From an uncultured Clostridia bacterium (GTDB lineage Bacteria; Bacillota; Clostridia; Christensenellales; Borkfalkiaceae), in the NCBI GenBank assembly GCA_944368215.1, contig CALVWX010000018.1:1-32288 (forward strand): a DNA stretch of 32,288 nt, written 5' to 3'. Each line of letters begins with the position of its first letter. Position 1 is the stretch's first letter. The translations under genes and the position numbers were made by a program. This document shows positions 7,760 to 15,715 of the stretch, piece after piece. Below the pieces are notes generated by a model. That model worked only from the letters and a program-made list of their open reading frames with translations. It was not told the origin of the DNA and did no database searches.

Positions 7760-7778
7760 AAAAAAATTGTATATGCCG

Positions 7779-7806
7779 TTGACAAATGCAATTTAGCGCG
7801 TATAAT
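7779..7806 (+). promoter_or_regulatory. Strong sigma-A promoter of the alcohol dehydrogenase
   Basis: Perfect TTGACA (7779-7784), 16 nt, perfect TATAAT (7801-7806). The leader is about 70 nt. It is divergent from the DUF2953 promoter, only 20 nt away. Confidence 0.88.
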
Positions 7807-7882
7807 AATTTGTGGTAATCGATAAATAAATATCAATTAGACTACCGAATCAAATAAATACACAAACGGAGGATTTTATTTT

Positions 7883-9097
7883 ATGGCAAGATTTACGCTT
7901 CCCCGCGATATTTATCACGGCAAAGGTGTAATGAGTGAAGTTCTGGCGGAACTTAAAGGCAAAAAAGCAATTATAGTAACGGGCGGCAGCTCGATGCGCA
8001 AGGGCGGCTTTATCGACAAGGCCGAAAAGGCTCTTAAAAAGGCCAAGATGGAAGTTTACGTGCTCGAAGGCGTTGAACCAGACCCCTCTGTCACGACGGT
8101 AATGAATGGCGCAAAGATTATGCAGGAATTCTGCCCCGACTGGATTATTGCAATCGGCGGTGGCTCCCCCATCGACGCGGCAAAGGCCATGTGGGCGTTC
8201 TACGAATATCCCGACGTAACGTTTGAAGCGCTTTGCATACCCTTCAACTTCCCCGAACTCAGAAAAAAAGCTCACTTCGTTGCAATTCCCTCCACTTCGG
8301 GAACGGCCACAGAAGTTACGGCATTCTCTGTCATAACCGATTATGACAAAGGCATAAAATATCCTCTCGCTGACTTCAATATCACGCCCGACATCGGTAT
8401 TATAGACTATGAACTCGTCGAAAGCCTGCCCCCCAAGCAGGTCGCTTACACCGGTCTCGACGCACTCACCCACGCAATCGAAGCTTATGTTTCCACAGCG
8501 GCATGCAACTTCACCGACGGCCTCGCCCTGCACGCCATCAAGCTTATTTTCGAAAATCTTAAAAATTCGTACGACGGCGACATGAAGGCGCGCGGCGTAA
8601 TGCACGACGCGCAGTGCCTTGCAGGCATGGCTTTCTCCAACGCTCTCCTCGGCATTGTACACTCCATGGCACACAAATCGGGCGCCGTGTTTAAGGAAAA
8701 CGGCGAAACCATACATATCGTTCACGGCTGCGCCAACGCTATGTACCTGCCCAAGGTTATAGAATATAACGCAAAGAATCTGCGCGCAAAGAAGCGCTAT
8801 ACAGAGATTGCTTCTCTGCTCGGCATCAAAGGCGGCTCGCAGGCGGCTAAAGTGCAGAATCTCATCAAGGCAATCTGCGAACTGCGCGCATCCGTAAACG
8901 TTCCTTCCTGCATAAAGGATTACGATGACGGTCGTGGCAGAAAGATTTCTGAAGAGCTCTTCCTCTCCAAGCTCGAAAAGATGGCAGACGACGCCATAGG
9001 CGATGCCTGCACGGGCTCCAATCCAAGAATACCCACCCATGACGAAATGGTAAAGCTTTACAAGGCTTGCTATTACGACACCAAAGTAGATTTCTGA
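7883..9097 (+). CDS. Iron-containing (group III) alcohol dehydrogenase
   Basis: A 404-residue Fe-ADH. The N-terminal half binds NAD(P)H, with GGGSPIDAAK at 92-101 and STSGTATEVT at 137-146. Metal-ligand candidates by family position are D193, H197 (DALTHAIEAY), H264 (MAHKSG) and H281 (HGCANA). It resembles the alcohol dehydrogenase half of AdhE and clostridial butanol dehydrogenases, so a fermentative role reducing acetaldehyde or butyraldehyde is likely; substrate and cofactor are not determined. GGAGGA lies 9 nt before the ATG. It sits alone on the plus strand between scpB and the gerW operon, with a near-consensus promoter, which suggests high expression. Confidence 0.93.
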   Translation: MARFTLPRDIYHGKGVMSEVLAELKGKKAIIVTGGSSMRKGGFIDKAEKALKKAKMEVYVLEGVEPDPSVTTVMNGAKIMQEFCPDWIIAIGGGSPIDAAKAMWAFYEYPDVTFEALCIPFNFPELRKKAHFVAIPSTSGTATEVTAFSVITDYDKGIKYPLADFNITPDIGIIDYELVESLPPKQVAYTGLDALTHAIEAYVSTAACNFTDGLALHAIKLIFENLKNSYDGDMKARGVMHDAQCLAGMAFSNALLGIVHSMAHKSGAVFKENGETIHIVHGCANAMYLPKVIEYNAKNLRAKKRYTEIASLLGIKGGSQAAKVQNLIKAICELRASVNVPSCIKDYDDGRGRKISEELFLSKLEKMADDAIGDACTGSNPRIPTHDEMVKLYKACYYDTKVDF

Positions 9098-9116
9098 TAG
9101 GATTAATAACATGTAA

Positions 9117-9145
9117 GGCGGCGCGTTGCATTGCAACGCGCCGCC
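9117..9145. terminator. GC-rich hairpin between adh and scpB ends
   Basis: A perfect 13-bp stem, arms GGCGGCGCGTTGC/GCAACGCGCCGCC, with a 3-nt loop, between convergent genes. Neither side has a T-run, so it is an atypical terminator or an mRNA 3'-end protector. Confidence 0.6.
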
Positions 9146-9188
9146 GAAACTTTGAATCAAACCTTTGCAGCAAAAATGCCGGCTTTTT

Positions 9189-9920
9189 TTACTTTATTTC
9201 TATAATATCGTCGTCTTCGCCGTCGAGGTGTTCGGGCAGCTCATAGCCGTCCTCCGTAACCTTGGGCTCACGCTTTACGGGCTTTTCGCTCTTTGCCTGC
9301 TTGTCCTTAAGGTCGGGATCGTTTTCTTCCGAATACTCGTCTTTATGATAGAGATAATTGCTGTCCTCTTCGTCGAGAATGGAACTGTTAATCTCCGCTA
9401 TCTGTGCCATCAGTTCGTCGTAATCGGGCAAGTCTTCAAGCGAGTTGAGTTTGAACCTCTTTAAAAAGTTGTCTGTCGTTGCATACAGAATAGGTTTGCC
9501 CACGGCGTCCTTTCTGCCGCACGGAACAATCATGTCGAGGTCCAGAAGGGTATGTATTGCATAATCGCAGCTGACCTGCCTTATCTCTTCAAGCTCGCCC
9601 TTTGTGACGGGCTGTTTATATGCTATAAGGGCGGCGCACTCAAGTATCGTCTTGGTGAATTCCTTTTCCTTGATAGGCTGCAGCACGGATGAAATCTGCT
9701 GTTTATAGGCAGGATTAGTAGCGAACTGAATTTTGCCGTTAAAAGTAAGCAGCTGAATTCCGCTGTCGCCGGAGTATTTTTGTTTGAGCTCGTCAATGCA
9801 GGCATTGACTTCCTTAAGCGAGCAACCGAGCTTTTCTATTATGAACTTTACCTGAACGGCATCGCCAGAAGCAAAGGCGACGGCCTCAATTATATTCGTC
9901 AAATTGTTCAAGGTCCACAT
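9189..9920 (-). CDS. scpB: Segregation and condensation protein B (ScpB)
   Basis: A 243-residue ScpB, the winged-helix partner of ScpA that links SMC heads in the condensin complex. The two winged-helix domains span about 1-170, with the conserved LECAALIAYKQPVTKGELEEIR segment near 95-115. A long acidic, lysine-rich tail (about 185-243) goes beyond the usual core and is probably disordered. It overlaps scpA by 35 nt. The ATG at 9920 has its Shine-Dalgarno directly adjacent, while the in-frame TTG at 9911 has AAAGG at a better distance, so the real start may be three codons later. Confidence 0.93.
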   Translation of the reverse strand: MWTLNNLTNIIEAVAFASGDAVQVKFIIEKLGCSLKEVNACIDELKQKYSGDSGIQLLTFNGKIQFATNPAYKQQISSVLQPIKEKEFTKTILECAALIAYKQPVTKGELEEIRQVSCDYAIHTLLDLDMIVPCGRKDAVGKPILYATTDNFLKRFKLNSLEDLPDYDELMAQIAEINSSILDEEDSNYLYHKDEYSEENDPDLKDKQAKSEKPVKREPKVTEDGYELPEHLDGEDDDIIEIK

Positions 9921-10704
9921 CCTTTAAATCCGATTCCGGATTGCGTTTGATAATAATAGTCCCGAAAGTTTTCTGCTGTTCGACGAGTATGTACTGATAT
10001 TTTAACATTTCGAGCAGTGCCTGAAAAGTAGTGATTACTTCATTTTTTGAAAAACTGGTAAAAAGCTGTTCAAACTCTATCTGATCCTTGTCGACCAGCG
10101 CATCGCCGATAAATTTGACCTTCTCTTCTACGGTAAACTCGTCCTTGGGAATTTCCTTGACGTTGTCCTTTTCGCGCTGCATGCTCTCGTTTCTGAGGAG
10201 AAGTTTGGCAAACGCGTCGAGCATGGCCGTAACACTGAAATCAGTATAGACTATTTTTACTTCGCTGAAATCTTTCGAAGGCGGCTTGAAATAAAAGCCC
10301 ACCGTTTCCAGTTCCCTGAGTTGCGGCGTCTTTTCTTTTATGAGCTCGAATTCGCGCTGGCGGAGCTGTTCGATGAGCGCCTGTTTTTCTTCGTCATCGC
10401 CCCCCATCTCTTCGCCGGCGACCTCTATGGCAGGCACCATGGCGTTGGACTTAATATAGACGATGCGCGCCGCCATGGCGAGGTATTCACTCTCCTTGTC
10501 CACGTTGCGCGAAGGCTGGGTTTTCATGTATTCGATATAATCGAGGAACTGCTCGGTTACTTTGGACACGAAAATATCCTCGATCTTTATCTGCGCTATA
10601 TTTATGAGGTGCAGAAGAAGGTCGAGCGGGCCCTCGAAGTCGTCTAAAACAGTGTTGTAGTCGACGACCGATTCAAAGTTGGAATAGTCTTTTATAGTTG
10701 TCAT
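9886..10704 (-). CDS. scpA: Segregation and condensation protein A (ScpA)
   Basis: A 272-residue ScpA kleisin. The N-terminal segment DDFEGPLDLLLHLINIAQIKIEDI is the family signature that contacts the SMC neck, and the C-terminal winged helix (about 195-260) binds the SMC head. I use the ATG at 10704, which overlaps the stop of the M50 protease gene as ATGA and implies coupling; a GTG seven codons earlier is possible but has no ribosome binding site. Order M50-scpA-scpB is common in clostridia. Confidence 0.94.
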   Translation of the reverse strand: MTTIKDYSNFESVVDYNTVLDDFEGPLDLLLHLINIAQIKIEDIFVSKVTEQFLDYIEYMKTQPSRNVDKESEYLAMAARIVYIKSNAMVPAIEVAGEEMGGDDEEKQALIEQLRQREFELIKEKTPQLRELETVGFYFKPPSKDFSEVKIVYTDFSVTAMLDAFAKLLLRNESMQREKDNVKEIPKDEFTVEEKVKFIGDALVDKDQIEFEQLFTSFSKNEVITTFQALLEMLKYQYILVEQQKTFGTIIIKRNPESDLKDVDLEQFDEYN

Positions 10705-11414
10705 AAAGTCAGAATCCAGCCCCACGCCGCTTTTATGGGATAACCGATAATATCGGTGGCGAAGTACATTATATAACCCAAAATATCAAAATATCCCGCC
10801 CAGCCCACATAGCGCGAAAGTATGTCGCAGATAAAACTTTCAACTATGAGAATAATTAAAATCATCTGACCGTAGTTGCGCAGAAAGCGCCTTACGGGAT
10901 TGAACTGCCGCGTGCACGATTCGACTACTCTGAACCCGTCGAGCGGATATAAAGGCAGAAGATTGAACACAAAAACGGACAGGGAATAAGCAAAAATATT
11001 GCCGAGCGTAAAGTAAACAAACCAGCCGAGATAATACGTAAAGTCGTTTACCGAGAGCATTGGATTGAACGCAAAGCGCACAAACAAGGCAAACAGAAGA
11101 TATGCAAAAAAAGCAATAATATAATTTACGACTACTCCCGCTATTGCCGTCAAAAAAAGTCCTTTGCGGTAATTTTTGAAATTATACGGATTTATCGGAA
11201 CGGGCTTGGCCCAGCCGAAACCTACGAGGGCGCAACAGACAAAACCCACCGGATCGAGGTGTTTTATGGGGTTCAAAGTCAGTCTGCCATATGCTTTGGG
11301 CGTACCGTCGCCGCATTTGGTAGCTGCGAAAGCGTGTCCCCATTCATGCGGAGCGAGCACGAAGATGACTGCCACCACTCCCGCAAGCAGATTAATCAAA
11401 TCTAAAATTGTCAT
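10701..11414 (-). CDS. Site-2 protease family (M50) membrane metalloprotease
   Basis: A 237-residue polytopic protein with the zinc motif H23-E24-W-G-H27 in the first membrane segment and the second ligand motif in NLLPLYPLDG (D159). The compact family lacks a PDZ domain and is usually found beside lysA or scpA in Firmicutes; the substrate is unknown. It is not SpoIVFB by position, since no SpoIVFA partner is present. Its ATG overlaps the lysA stop by one base (TAATG), with AAAGG 8 nt upstream inside lysA. Confidence 0.9.
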   Translation of the reverse strand: MTILDLINLLAGVVAVIFVLAPHEWGHAFAATKCGDGTPKAYGRLTLNPIKHLDPVGFVCCALVGFGWAKPVPINPYNFKNYRKGLFLTAIAGVVVNYIIAFFAYLLFALFVRFAFNPMLSVNDFTYYLGWFVYFTLGNIFAYSLSVFVFNLLPLYPLDGFRVVESCTRQFNPVRRFLRNYGQMILIILIVESFICDILSRYVGWAGYFDILGYIMYFATDIIGYPIKAAWGWILTL

Positions 11415-12739
11415 TATTTAAGCCTTTCGGGGATGACGTCGTTGCGGACGATATCCTCATAGGTCTGTTTTTTGATAATTGTTTCCGCCTTTCCGTCGTT
11501 GACGAGAATTGCCTGAGGAATAAAATTGCGGTTGTAATTACTCGCCATGGAGTAATTGTAAGCGCCTGTAGAAAGCACGGCGATGATATCGCCGCTCTTG
11601 ACATCGGGCATTGGCACGTCCACTGCGATAATGTCGCCGCTTTCGCAACATTTGCCCGCAATGGTTACCTTCTGCGTGCAGGGCGCGTTCATGTCCCCGG
11701 CCGCAACTACAGTATATCTGGACTGATAGAGTGCGTATCTCGGATTATCGAACATGCCTCCGTCTACCGCCAAGTAAGTTTTGATGCCAGGAATTTCCTT
11801 TATGGCGCCGGCTGTATAAAGCGTAATGCCGGCTTCGCCTACTATCGAACGACCGGGTTCAAGTGCAATAAAGGGGCGGCTGAGCCCGAGTTCGCCGGCT
11901 TTTGCCTTGATTTCGTCGCAGAGCGCTTTGAGATAATCTGAATAATCTTTGCTCGTCAGTTTGGGGTCTTCGTCCGTATAATAAATACCGAAACCTCCGC
12001 CGATGTTGAGCACTTCCGCTTCGAAACCCGTCGAATTTTTGATTGCGGCTATAAAGTTCATCATCTTGTCGGCCGCGAGCACAAAGGACTGCTTTTCGAA
12101 AATCTGAGAGCCGATATGGCAATGGAAGCCCTTAAGAGCGATATTTTCCTTTGAAAGTACGTATTTTGTGATATCTTCGGCCGTTCCGTTGGCGATGGAG
12201 AAACCGAATTTGCTGTCGGGGGTGGCAGTCTGCACGTAGGCGTGCGTGTGAGCTTCGACGCCGGGGTTAATGCGGATGAGCACGCTTTGCTTTACGCCCT
12301 TCTCACCGCATATCTTTTCGAGTCTGTCCGCTTCGAGATAAGAATCGACGACTATCGTACCGACGCCGCTTTGCACTGCATATTCCAGCTCTTCGGGCGT
12401 TTTGTTGTTGCCGTGCATATAAATTTTATCTGCGGGAAAACCAGCCGACAATGCGGTGTAAAGCTCGCCGCCCGACACGACGTCCACGCCTATTCCTTCA
12501 CTTTTTGCTATCTTGTATATCGCCTTGCACGAAAACGCCTTTGAGGCGTAAAGAACTATGCCCTTTCCGTCATAATTTTCTGCAAGAGACTTTGTGTATG
12601 TGTTCATCATTTTGCGGATATACGCCTCGTCGAAGACATAAAGGGGCGTTCCGAACTGCTTTGCAAGTTCAACCGCGTCGCAGCCGCCTATTTCGAGATG
12701 GCCGAGCGAGTTGACTTTAAGCGTGCTTCTTTGGTTCAT
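11414..12739 (-). CDS. lysA: Diaminopimelate decarboxylase
   Basis: A 441-residue fold-III PLP enzyme that converts meso-diaminopimelate to lysine, the last step of lysine synthesis. PLP lysine is K67 (YASK), followed by H206/H208 (HCHIGS), the glycine loop NIGGGFG (245-251), EPGR (294-297) and the CESGD motif (365-369) contributed to the neighbouring active site. Shine-Dalgarno AGAGG is 9 nt before the ATG. Its promoter lies inside the terminator of the preceding dacF-like gene. No lysine riboswitch is present: the 97-nt gap is too short. Confidence 0.96.
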   Translation of the reverse strand: MNQRSTLKVNSLGHLEIGGCDAVELAKQFGTPLYVFDEAYIRKMMNTYTKSLAENYDGKGIVLYASKAFSCKAIYKIAKSEGIGVDVVSGGELYTALSAGFPADKIYMHGNNKTPEELEYAVQSGVGTIVVDSYLEADRLEKICGEKGVKQSVLIRINPGVEAHTHAYVQTATPDSKFGFSIANGTAEDITKYVLSKENIALKGFHCHIGSQIFEKQSFVLAADKMMNFIAAIKNSTGFEAEVLNIGGGFGIYYTDEDPKLTSKDYSDYLKALCDEIKAKAGELGLSRPFIALEPGRSIVGEAGITLYTAGAIKEIPGIKTYLAVDGGMFDNPRYALYQSRYTVVAAGDMNAPCTQKVTIAGKCCESGDIIAVDVPMPDVKSGDIIAVLSTGAYNYSMASNYNRNFIPQAILVNDGKAETIIKKQTYEDIVRNDVIPERLK

Positions 12740-12740
12740 T

Positions 12741-12788
12741 AAAAAAGACCTCTGGAAAAATAATTATATAATTATTTTACCAAAGGTC
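12741..12788 (-). terminator. Terminator of dacF-like gene overlapping the lysA start region
   Basis: Long imperfect inverted repeat: GACCT, TGG and an 11-bp AT core pair with their complements, 19 of 21 pairs matched (12747-12767 with 12768-12788). On the minus strand six T follow at once, then the lysA ATG. A transcript from upstream forms the whole hairpin, which also hides the lysA ribosome binding site in its 3' arm. Confidence 0.8.
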
Positions 12789-12802
12789 GTAAATTTAGTC
12801 AA
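12774..12802 (-). promoter_or_regulatory. lysA promoter, inside the terminator
   Basis: Minus strand: TTGACT (12797-12802), 17 nt, TAAAAT (12774-12779). The -10 is in the 5' arm of the 12741-12788 hairpin, so a transcript from here carries only the 3' arm and keeps the ribosome binding site open. Confidence 0.7.
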
Positions 12803-12836
12803 ATGATTTACACAACATATAGTATGGACGGTTATT

Positions 12837-13994
12837 TTACAGACACCAGTTGTCGGCTATTTTTTTCCAGTTATCCGCATAACCCGCTTTTTCAACCCCC
12901 TCTGCACAGACGAGGGCAACGCTGTCGCACAGAACTCCGTTTTTATATACTTCTATTTTTCCTACTTCATCGCCCTTATCAAGCGGAGCCTTTGCGGACG
13001 AAGTTATCACGTTGAATGTTATATCAGGATTTTCTCCGCGCGGGCAGAACACAAAACAGTCGCGCTCGGGTCTTATGCTTACGCTGTCCTTCTTTCCCAT
13101 GCTTACAGACAGCTTATCGTTGAGGTTGACGTTCCTGTCGAGAACCATTTTATTCATGAAATTGGCAAAGCCGTAGTTGAAAAGGCTGACCGTCGAATCG
13201 AATCTGTCGTCGCTCGTATTGCCGCCGAGCACGACCGATACAAGCCTTAAGTTATCTTTTATCGCCGTCGCAGCCAGACAGAACCCCGCCTCATTCGTGA
13301 AACCCGTCTTGCCGCCGTCGCAGAAAGAATACTTTCTTATCAGCTTGTTTGTGTTGGTCATCGACGTCACCCTGTCGTCGGGGTGTTCGAAATTTTCAAG
13401 CCAAATCCTGCTGTATTCAAAATACTTTTCGTGGTTGATGAGGTTGGCAAACATTACGGCAACATCCCTCGCACACGAATATTGCGTGCTGCCGGGCAAA
13501 CCAGTGCAGTTTGCAAAAAGCGTATCGGCACAGCCGAGTTCCTCCGCTTTTTTGTTCATCGCGGCGACAAAACTTTCCTCGCTACCGCTGACAGCTTCCG
13601 ACAAGGCAACGCAGCTGTCGTTGGCTGAGCAGACAACGATAGATTTTATAAGCTGGCTGACAGGGTATTCGAGCCCGCCGTCCAGAAATACCTGCGAACC
13701 GCCCATTCCCGCCGCGCGGTCAGAAACGGTAACTTTTCCGTCTATATCCAGTTTCCCCTCATCGGCGGCATCCAGAATGAGAGTAAGCGTCATCACTTTG
13801 CAGACGCTGGCAATAGGCATATGAGCCTTTGCGTTTTCTTCATAAATTATTTCGCCCGAGTAGGCGTCCATAAGGCAAGCGCTTTTGCATCCCGATGTAA
13901 GCGAAGCGTCCGCATTTGCCTGCGGAGCCTTTGCCGCAATAAATGCATATGTGCAAGATGCCGCGGCGAGTGTAATAGCCAAAAGTTTTTTCAT
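12837..13994 (-). CDS. dacF: Sporulation-type D-alanyl-D-alanine carboxypeptidase (DacF-like)
   Basis: A 385-residue S11 peptidase with a signal peptide (MKKLLAITLAAAS..., cut after about residue 28). Motifs: S62-V-C-K65 (IASVCKVMT), S-A-N in place of S-G-N (VVCSANDS), and KTG in GGKTGFTNEAG. It trims the terminal D-Ala from peptidoglycan, here probably for the spore wall. The SAN variant of motif 2 is worth noting. The frame extends 30 codons upstream but that part is AT-rich; the ATG at 13994 begins a good signal peptide. There is no Shine-Dalgarno; instead a sigma-G-like -10 ends 5 nt before the ATG. The name rests on position near spoIVB and is tentative. Confidence 0.87.
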   Translation of the reverse strand: MKKLLAITLAAASCTYAFIAAKAPQANADASLTSGCKSACLMDAYSGEIIYEENAKAHMPIASVCKVMTLTLILDAADEGKLDIDGKVTVSDRAAGMGGSQVFLDGGLEYPVSQLIKSIVVCSANDSCVALSEAVSGSEESFVAAMNKKAEELGCADTLFANCTGLPGSTQYSCARDVAVMFANLINHEKYFEYSRIWLENFEHPDDRVTSMTNTNKLIRKYSFCDGGKTGFTNEAGFCLAATAIKDNLRLVSVVLGGNTSDDRFDSTVSLFNYGFANFMNKMVLDRNVNLNDKLSVSMGKKDSVSIRPERDCFVFCPRGENPDITFNVITSSAKAPLDKGDEVGKIEVYKNGVLCDSVALVCAEGVEKAGYADNWKKIADNWCL

Positions 13995-13999
13995 GCTAA

Positions 14000-14029
14000 T
14001 ATTTTGGGAAAATACGGGCAAATTATGCG
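14000..14029 (-). promoter_or_regulatory. Sigma-G-like promoter, leaderless, dacF-like gene
   Basis: Minus strand: CGCATA (14024-14029), 17 nt, CAAAATA (14000-14006), 5 nt (TTAGC), ATG. It fits gnATr-N17/18-cAtnnTa in all but one base, and the geometry is the same as at 7730-7759 and 15667-15696. Confidence 0.6.
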
Positions 14030-14076
14030 CACATTCTAAAAAAGCATTTTCATGATTAGAAATTGTAAAAACATAC

Positions 14077-14619
14077 TTAAACAATGACGATAAGTATTCT
14101 GAAAATAATATTCAAAAGAATTAATAAAAGCGCGCAATTTGCAAGCGCGGCAACTGCCGGATAAAAAAATACATACTTTTTATTTATGCATCTGCACGTT
14201 TCGGCAACAAACCAGCACGTTATAAAAGAAGCGATAAAACAGGGAATGAAAATAATCAAGGCGGCCATTACACCGCTGAATCCGAGACAGCCGAACAGAA
14301 CGGCGCAATAAAATACGCATATAAGCGTTCTGAAAAATGCAATTATGCAGGTCAGAATTTTAAACTTGGTAAAATACGCTATTGAAAAAAAGGCATAAAT
14401 GTAGCACAGCTCTTTCAGAAGATGGGAGATAAACAATCTGCCGTTATTAAATTCAAACACGCAAACGACATAGTCTTCGGCATATCCTACAAAGAATGTG
14501 CCGATATTTGCGATTTTATATAGTACTACGCCACATATAATTGCTGCTATAAATGTACAAATCAGCCATATAAAGTAGTTCTTATCCCATTTTACATTAT
14601 TTAAAGACAAAATCCTCAT
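14077..14619 (-). CDS. Multi-pass membrane protein, possibly SpoIIM-like
   Basis: A 180-residue hydrophobic protein with about five membrane segments (near 17-37, 66-83, 87-107, 108-138 and 150-180). The order of segments and a GFSGV...P helix resemble SpoIIM, the septal peptidoglycan hydrolase scaffold of engulfment, and its place between spoIVB and a dacF-like gene would suit that, but there is no decisive motif. The start is uncertain: the ATG at 14619 lies inside the 3' arm of the hairpin after spoIVB and has no Shine-Dalgarno. It may be read through from spoIVB. Confidence 0.55.
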   Translation of the reverse strand: MRILSLNNVKWDKNYFIWLICTFIAAIICGVVLYKIANIGTFFVGYAEDYVVCVFEFNNGRLFISHLLKELCYIYAFFSIAYFTKFKILTCIIAFFRTLICVFYCAVLFGCLGFSGVMAALIIFIPCFIASFITCWFVAETCRCINKKYVFFYPAVAALANCALLLILLNIIFRILIVIV

Positions 14620-14638
14620 ATAAAAATATATGAGGATT
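14611..14638 (-). terminator. Hairpin after spoIVB, containing the next start codon
   Basis: A perfect 12-bp AT-rich stem AATCCTCATATA/TATATGAGGATT with a loop of four bases, 6 nt after the spoIVB stop, then TTGTCTTT on the minus strand. The U-tract is weak. The ATG of the membrane protein is in the 3' arm, so folding would hide it. Confidence 0.5.
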
Positions 14639-14644
14639 TATTAT

Positions 14645-15661
14645 TTAATATGAGTTCAACATTTTATCTATAGCTATTCCGTATCCCCTCGTCGGGTCGT
14701 TGACAAAGACATGAGTCACGGCGCCTATCAGTTTACCGTTCTGCACGATGGGACTGCCGCTCATTCCCTGCACTATTCCGCCTGAAAGGTTTATTAAGTC
14801 CTCGTCGTCAATTCTTATAACAAAGTTGCGGTTTTCCTTATTAAACGCATCGACTTTTACAATACTTATATCGTATTCCACGGTTTTATTATTTTCTACA
14901 GTGGAATAAATTGTGGCTTTGCCCATTTCAGCTTCGCTGATGTTTGCCGTTTTAATTTTTCTGAGGCCTTCCGTATCGAGTTCTGAAGACACCTTGCCGA
15001 ACACGCCGCAACTGCAATTTGTTGAAGCCGCGCCTATCATATAATTGCTCTCGATACTGCCTTTAAGCTCTCCTGGATTGCCCCTCAACCCCTTTTTTAC
15101 ACCATAAATTGCGCAGGTGTAAATTGTGCCGCCGTTTATCTGCATAATGTTCTTAGAACTATCCGTAACCGGATGGCCGAGCGCAGCTATCACACCTTTT
15201 GTTTTATCCACAAAAGTTACAGTACCTATTCCGTTTACACTGTCTTTGACAAGCATTCCCAGCTTTTTCTGTCCCGATGCCCTGTCTGTTACGGGCGTAG
15301 CGTGCAATGCAAGCTGTTCGCCGCCGCGCGTTATTGTAATGGTATAGCTTTTGTACGGCGCGGACAGCGCTTTATTTAAATCGTCGGCGGCGTCTATTTT
15401 TATATCGTTTATACTTTCGATTATGTCGCCTGCCTTTATGCCGCAATCGCGGGCGGGACTGGAAATACCCTCGTCAGACAAGATGTCGCAGAGCCCCACC
15501 ACTTCTACAGTTTTTGTATTCAGAACAAAACCTGCGGCAAATCCGCCGAGGTAAATTTCACGTTCGTCAGCATAGACTGTAACGGTAGAAAATGAAATAC
15601 AGCAGACAAGCACGCACAACAGCACGAGCAACGCCCTTTTGAACTTTTCGGAATAATGCAT
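14645..15661 (-). CDS. spoIVB: SpoIVB signalling serine peptidase
   Basis: A 338-residue S55 peptidase secreted from the forespore, which in B. subtilis cuts SpoIVFA and so starts pro-sigma-K processing in the mother cell. An N-terminal membrane/signal segment (about 10-31) is followed by a PDZ domain (about 40-125) and the peptidase domain. The catalytic set by family pattern is H163 (ALGHPVTD), D288 and S303 in GGIVQGMSGSPIV. The usual neighbour spo0A is missing downstream. There is no ribosome binding site; a sigma-G-like promoter ends 5 nt before the ATG, in line with forespore expression. Confidence 0.94.
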   Translation of the reverse strand: MHYSEKFKRALLVLLCVLVCCISFSTVTVYADEREIYLGGFAAGFVLNTKTVEVVGLCDILSDEGISSPARDCGIKAGDIIESINDIKIDAADDLNKALSAPYKSYTITITRGGEQLALHATPVTDRASGQKKLGMLVKDSVNGIGTVTFVDKTKGVIAALGHPVTDSSKNIMQINGGTIYTCAIYGVKKGLRGNPGELKGSIESNYMIGAASTNCSCGVFGKVSSELDTEGLRKIKTANISEAEMGKATIYSTVENNKTVEYDISIVKVDAFNKENRNFVIRIDDEDLINLSGGIVQGMSGSPIVQNGKLIGAVTHVFVNDPTRGYGIAIDKMLNSY

Positions 15662-15666
15662 ACAGT

Positions 15667-15696
15667 TATTGTGTGCATATCGCCGCTTACTATTCA
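15667..15696 (-). promoter_or_regulatory. Sigma-G-like promoter, leaderless, spoIVB
   Basis: Minus strand: TGAATA (15691-15696), 17 nt, CACAATA (15667-15673), 5 nt (ACTGT), ATG. spoIVB is a known sigma-F/sigma-G gene in B. subtilis, which supports the call. Confidence 0.65.
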
Positions 15697-15715
15697 GAAC
15701 GCAAATAATAATTTA

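Noticed and set aside
7850-9160. 436-codon open frame antisense to the alcohol dehydrogenase
   Set aside because: It is a shadow frame: low-complexity Cys/Val/Phe-rich translation, no ribosome binding site, while the plus strand codes a clear Fe-ADH.
12740-12836. Lysine riboswitch before lysA
   Set aside because: The gap is 97 nt, too short for the L box of about 170 nt, and only one long hairpin is present.
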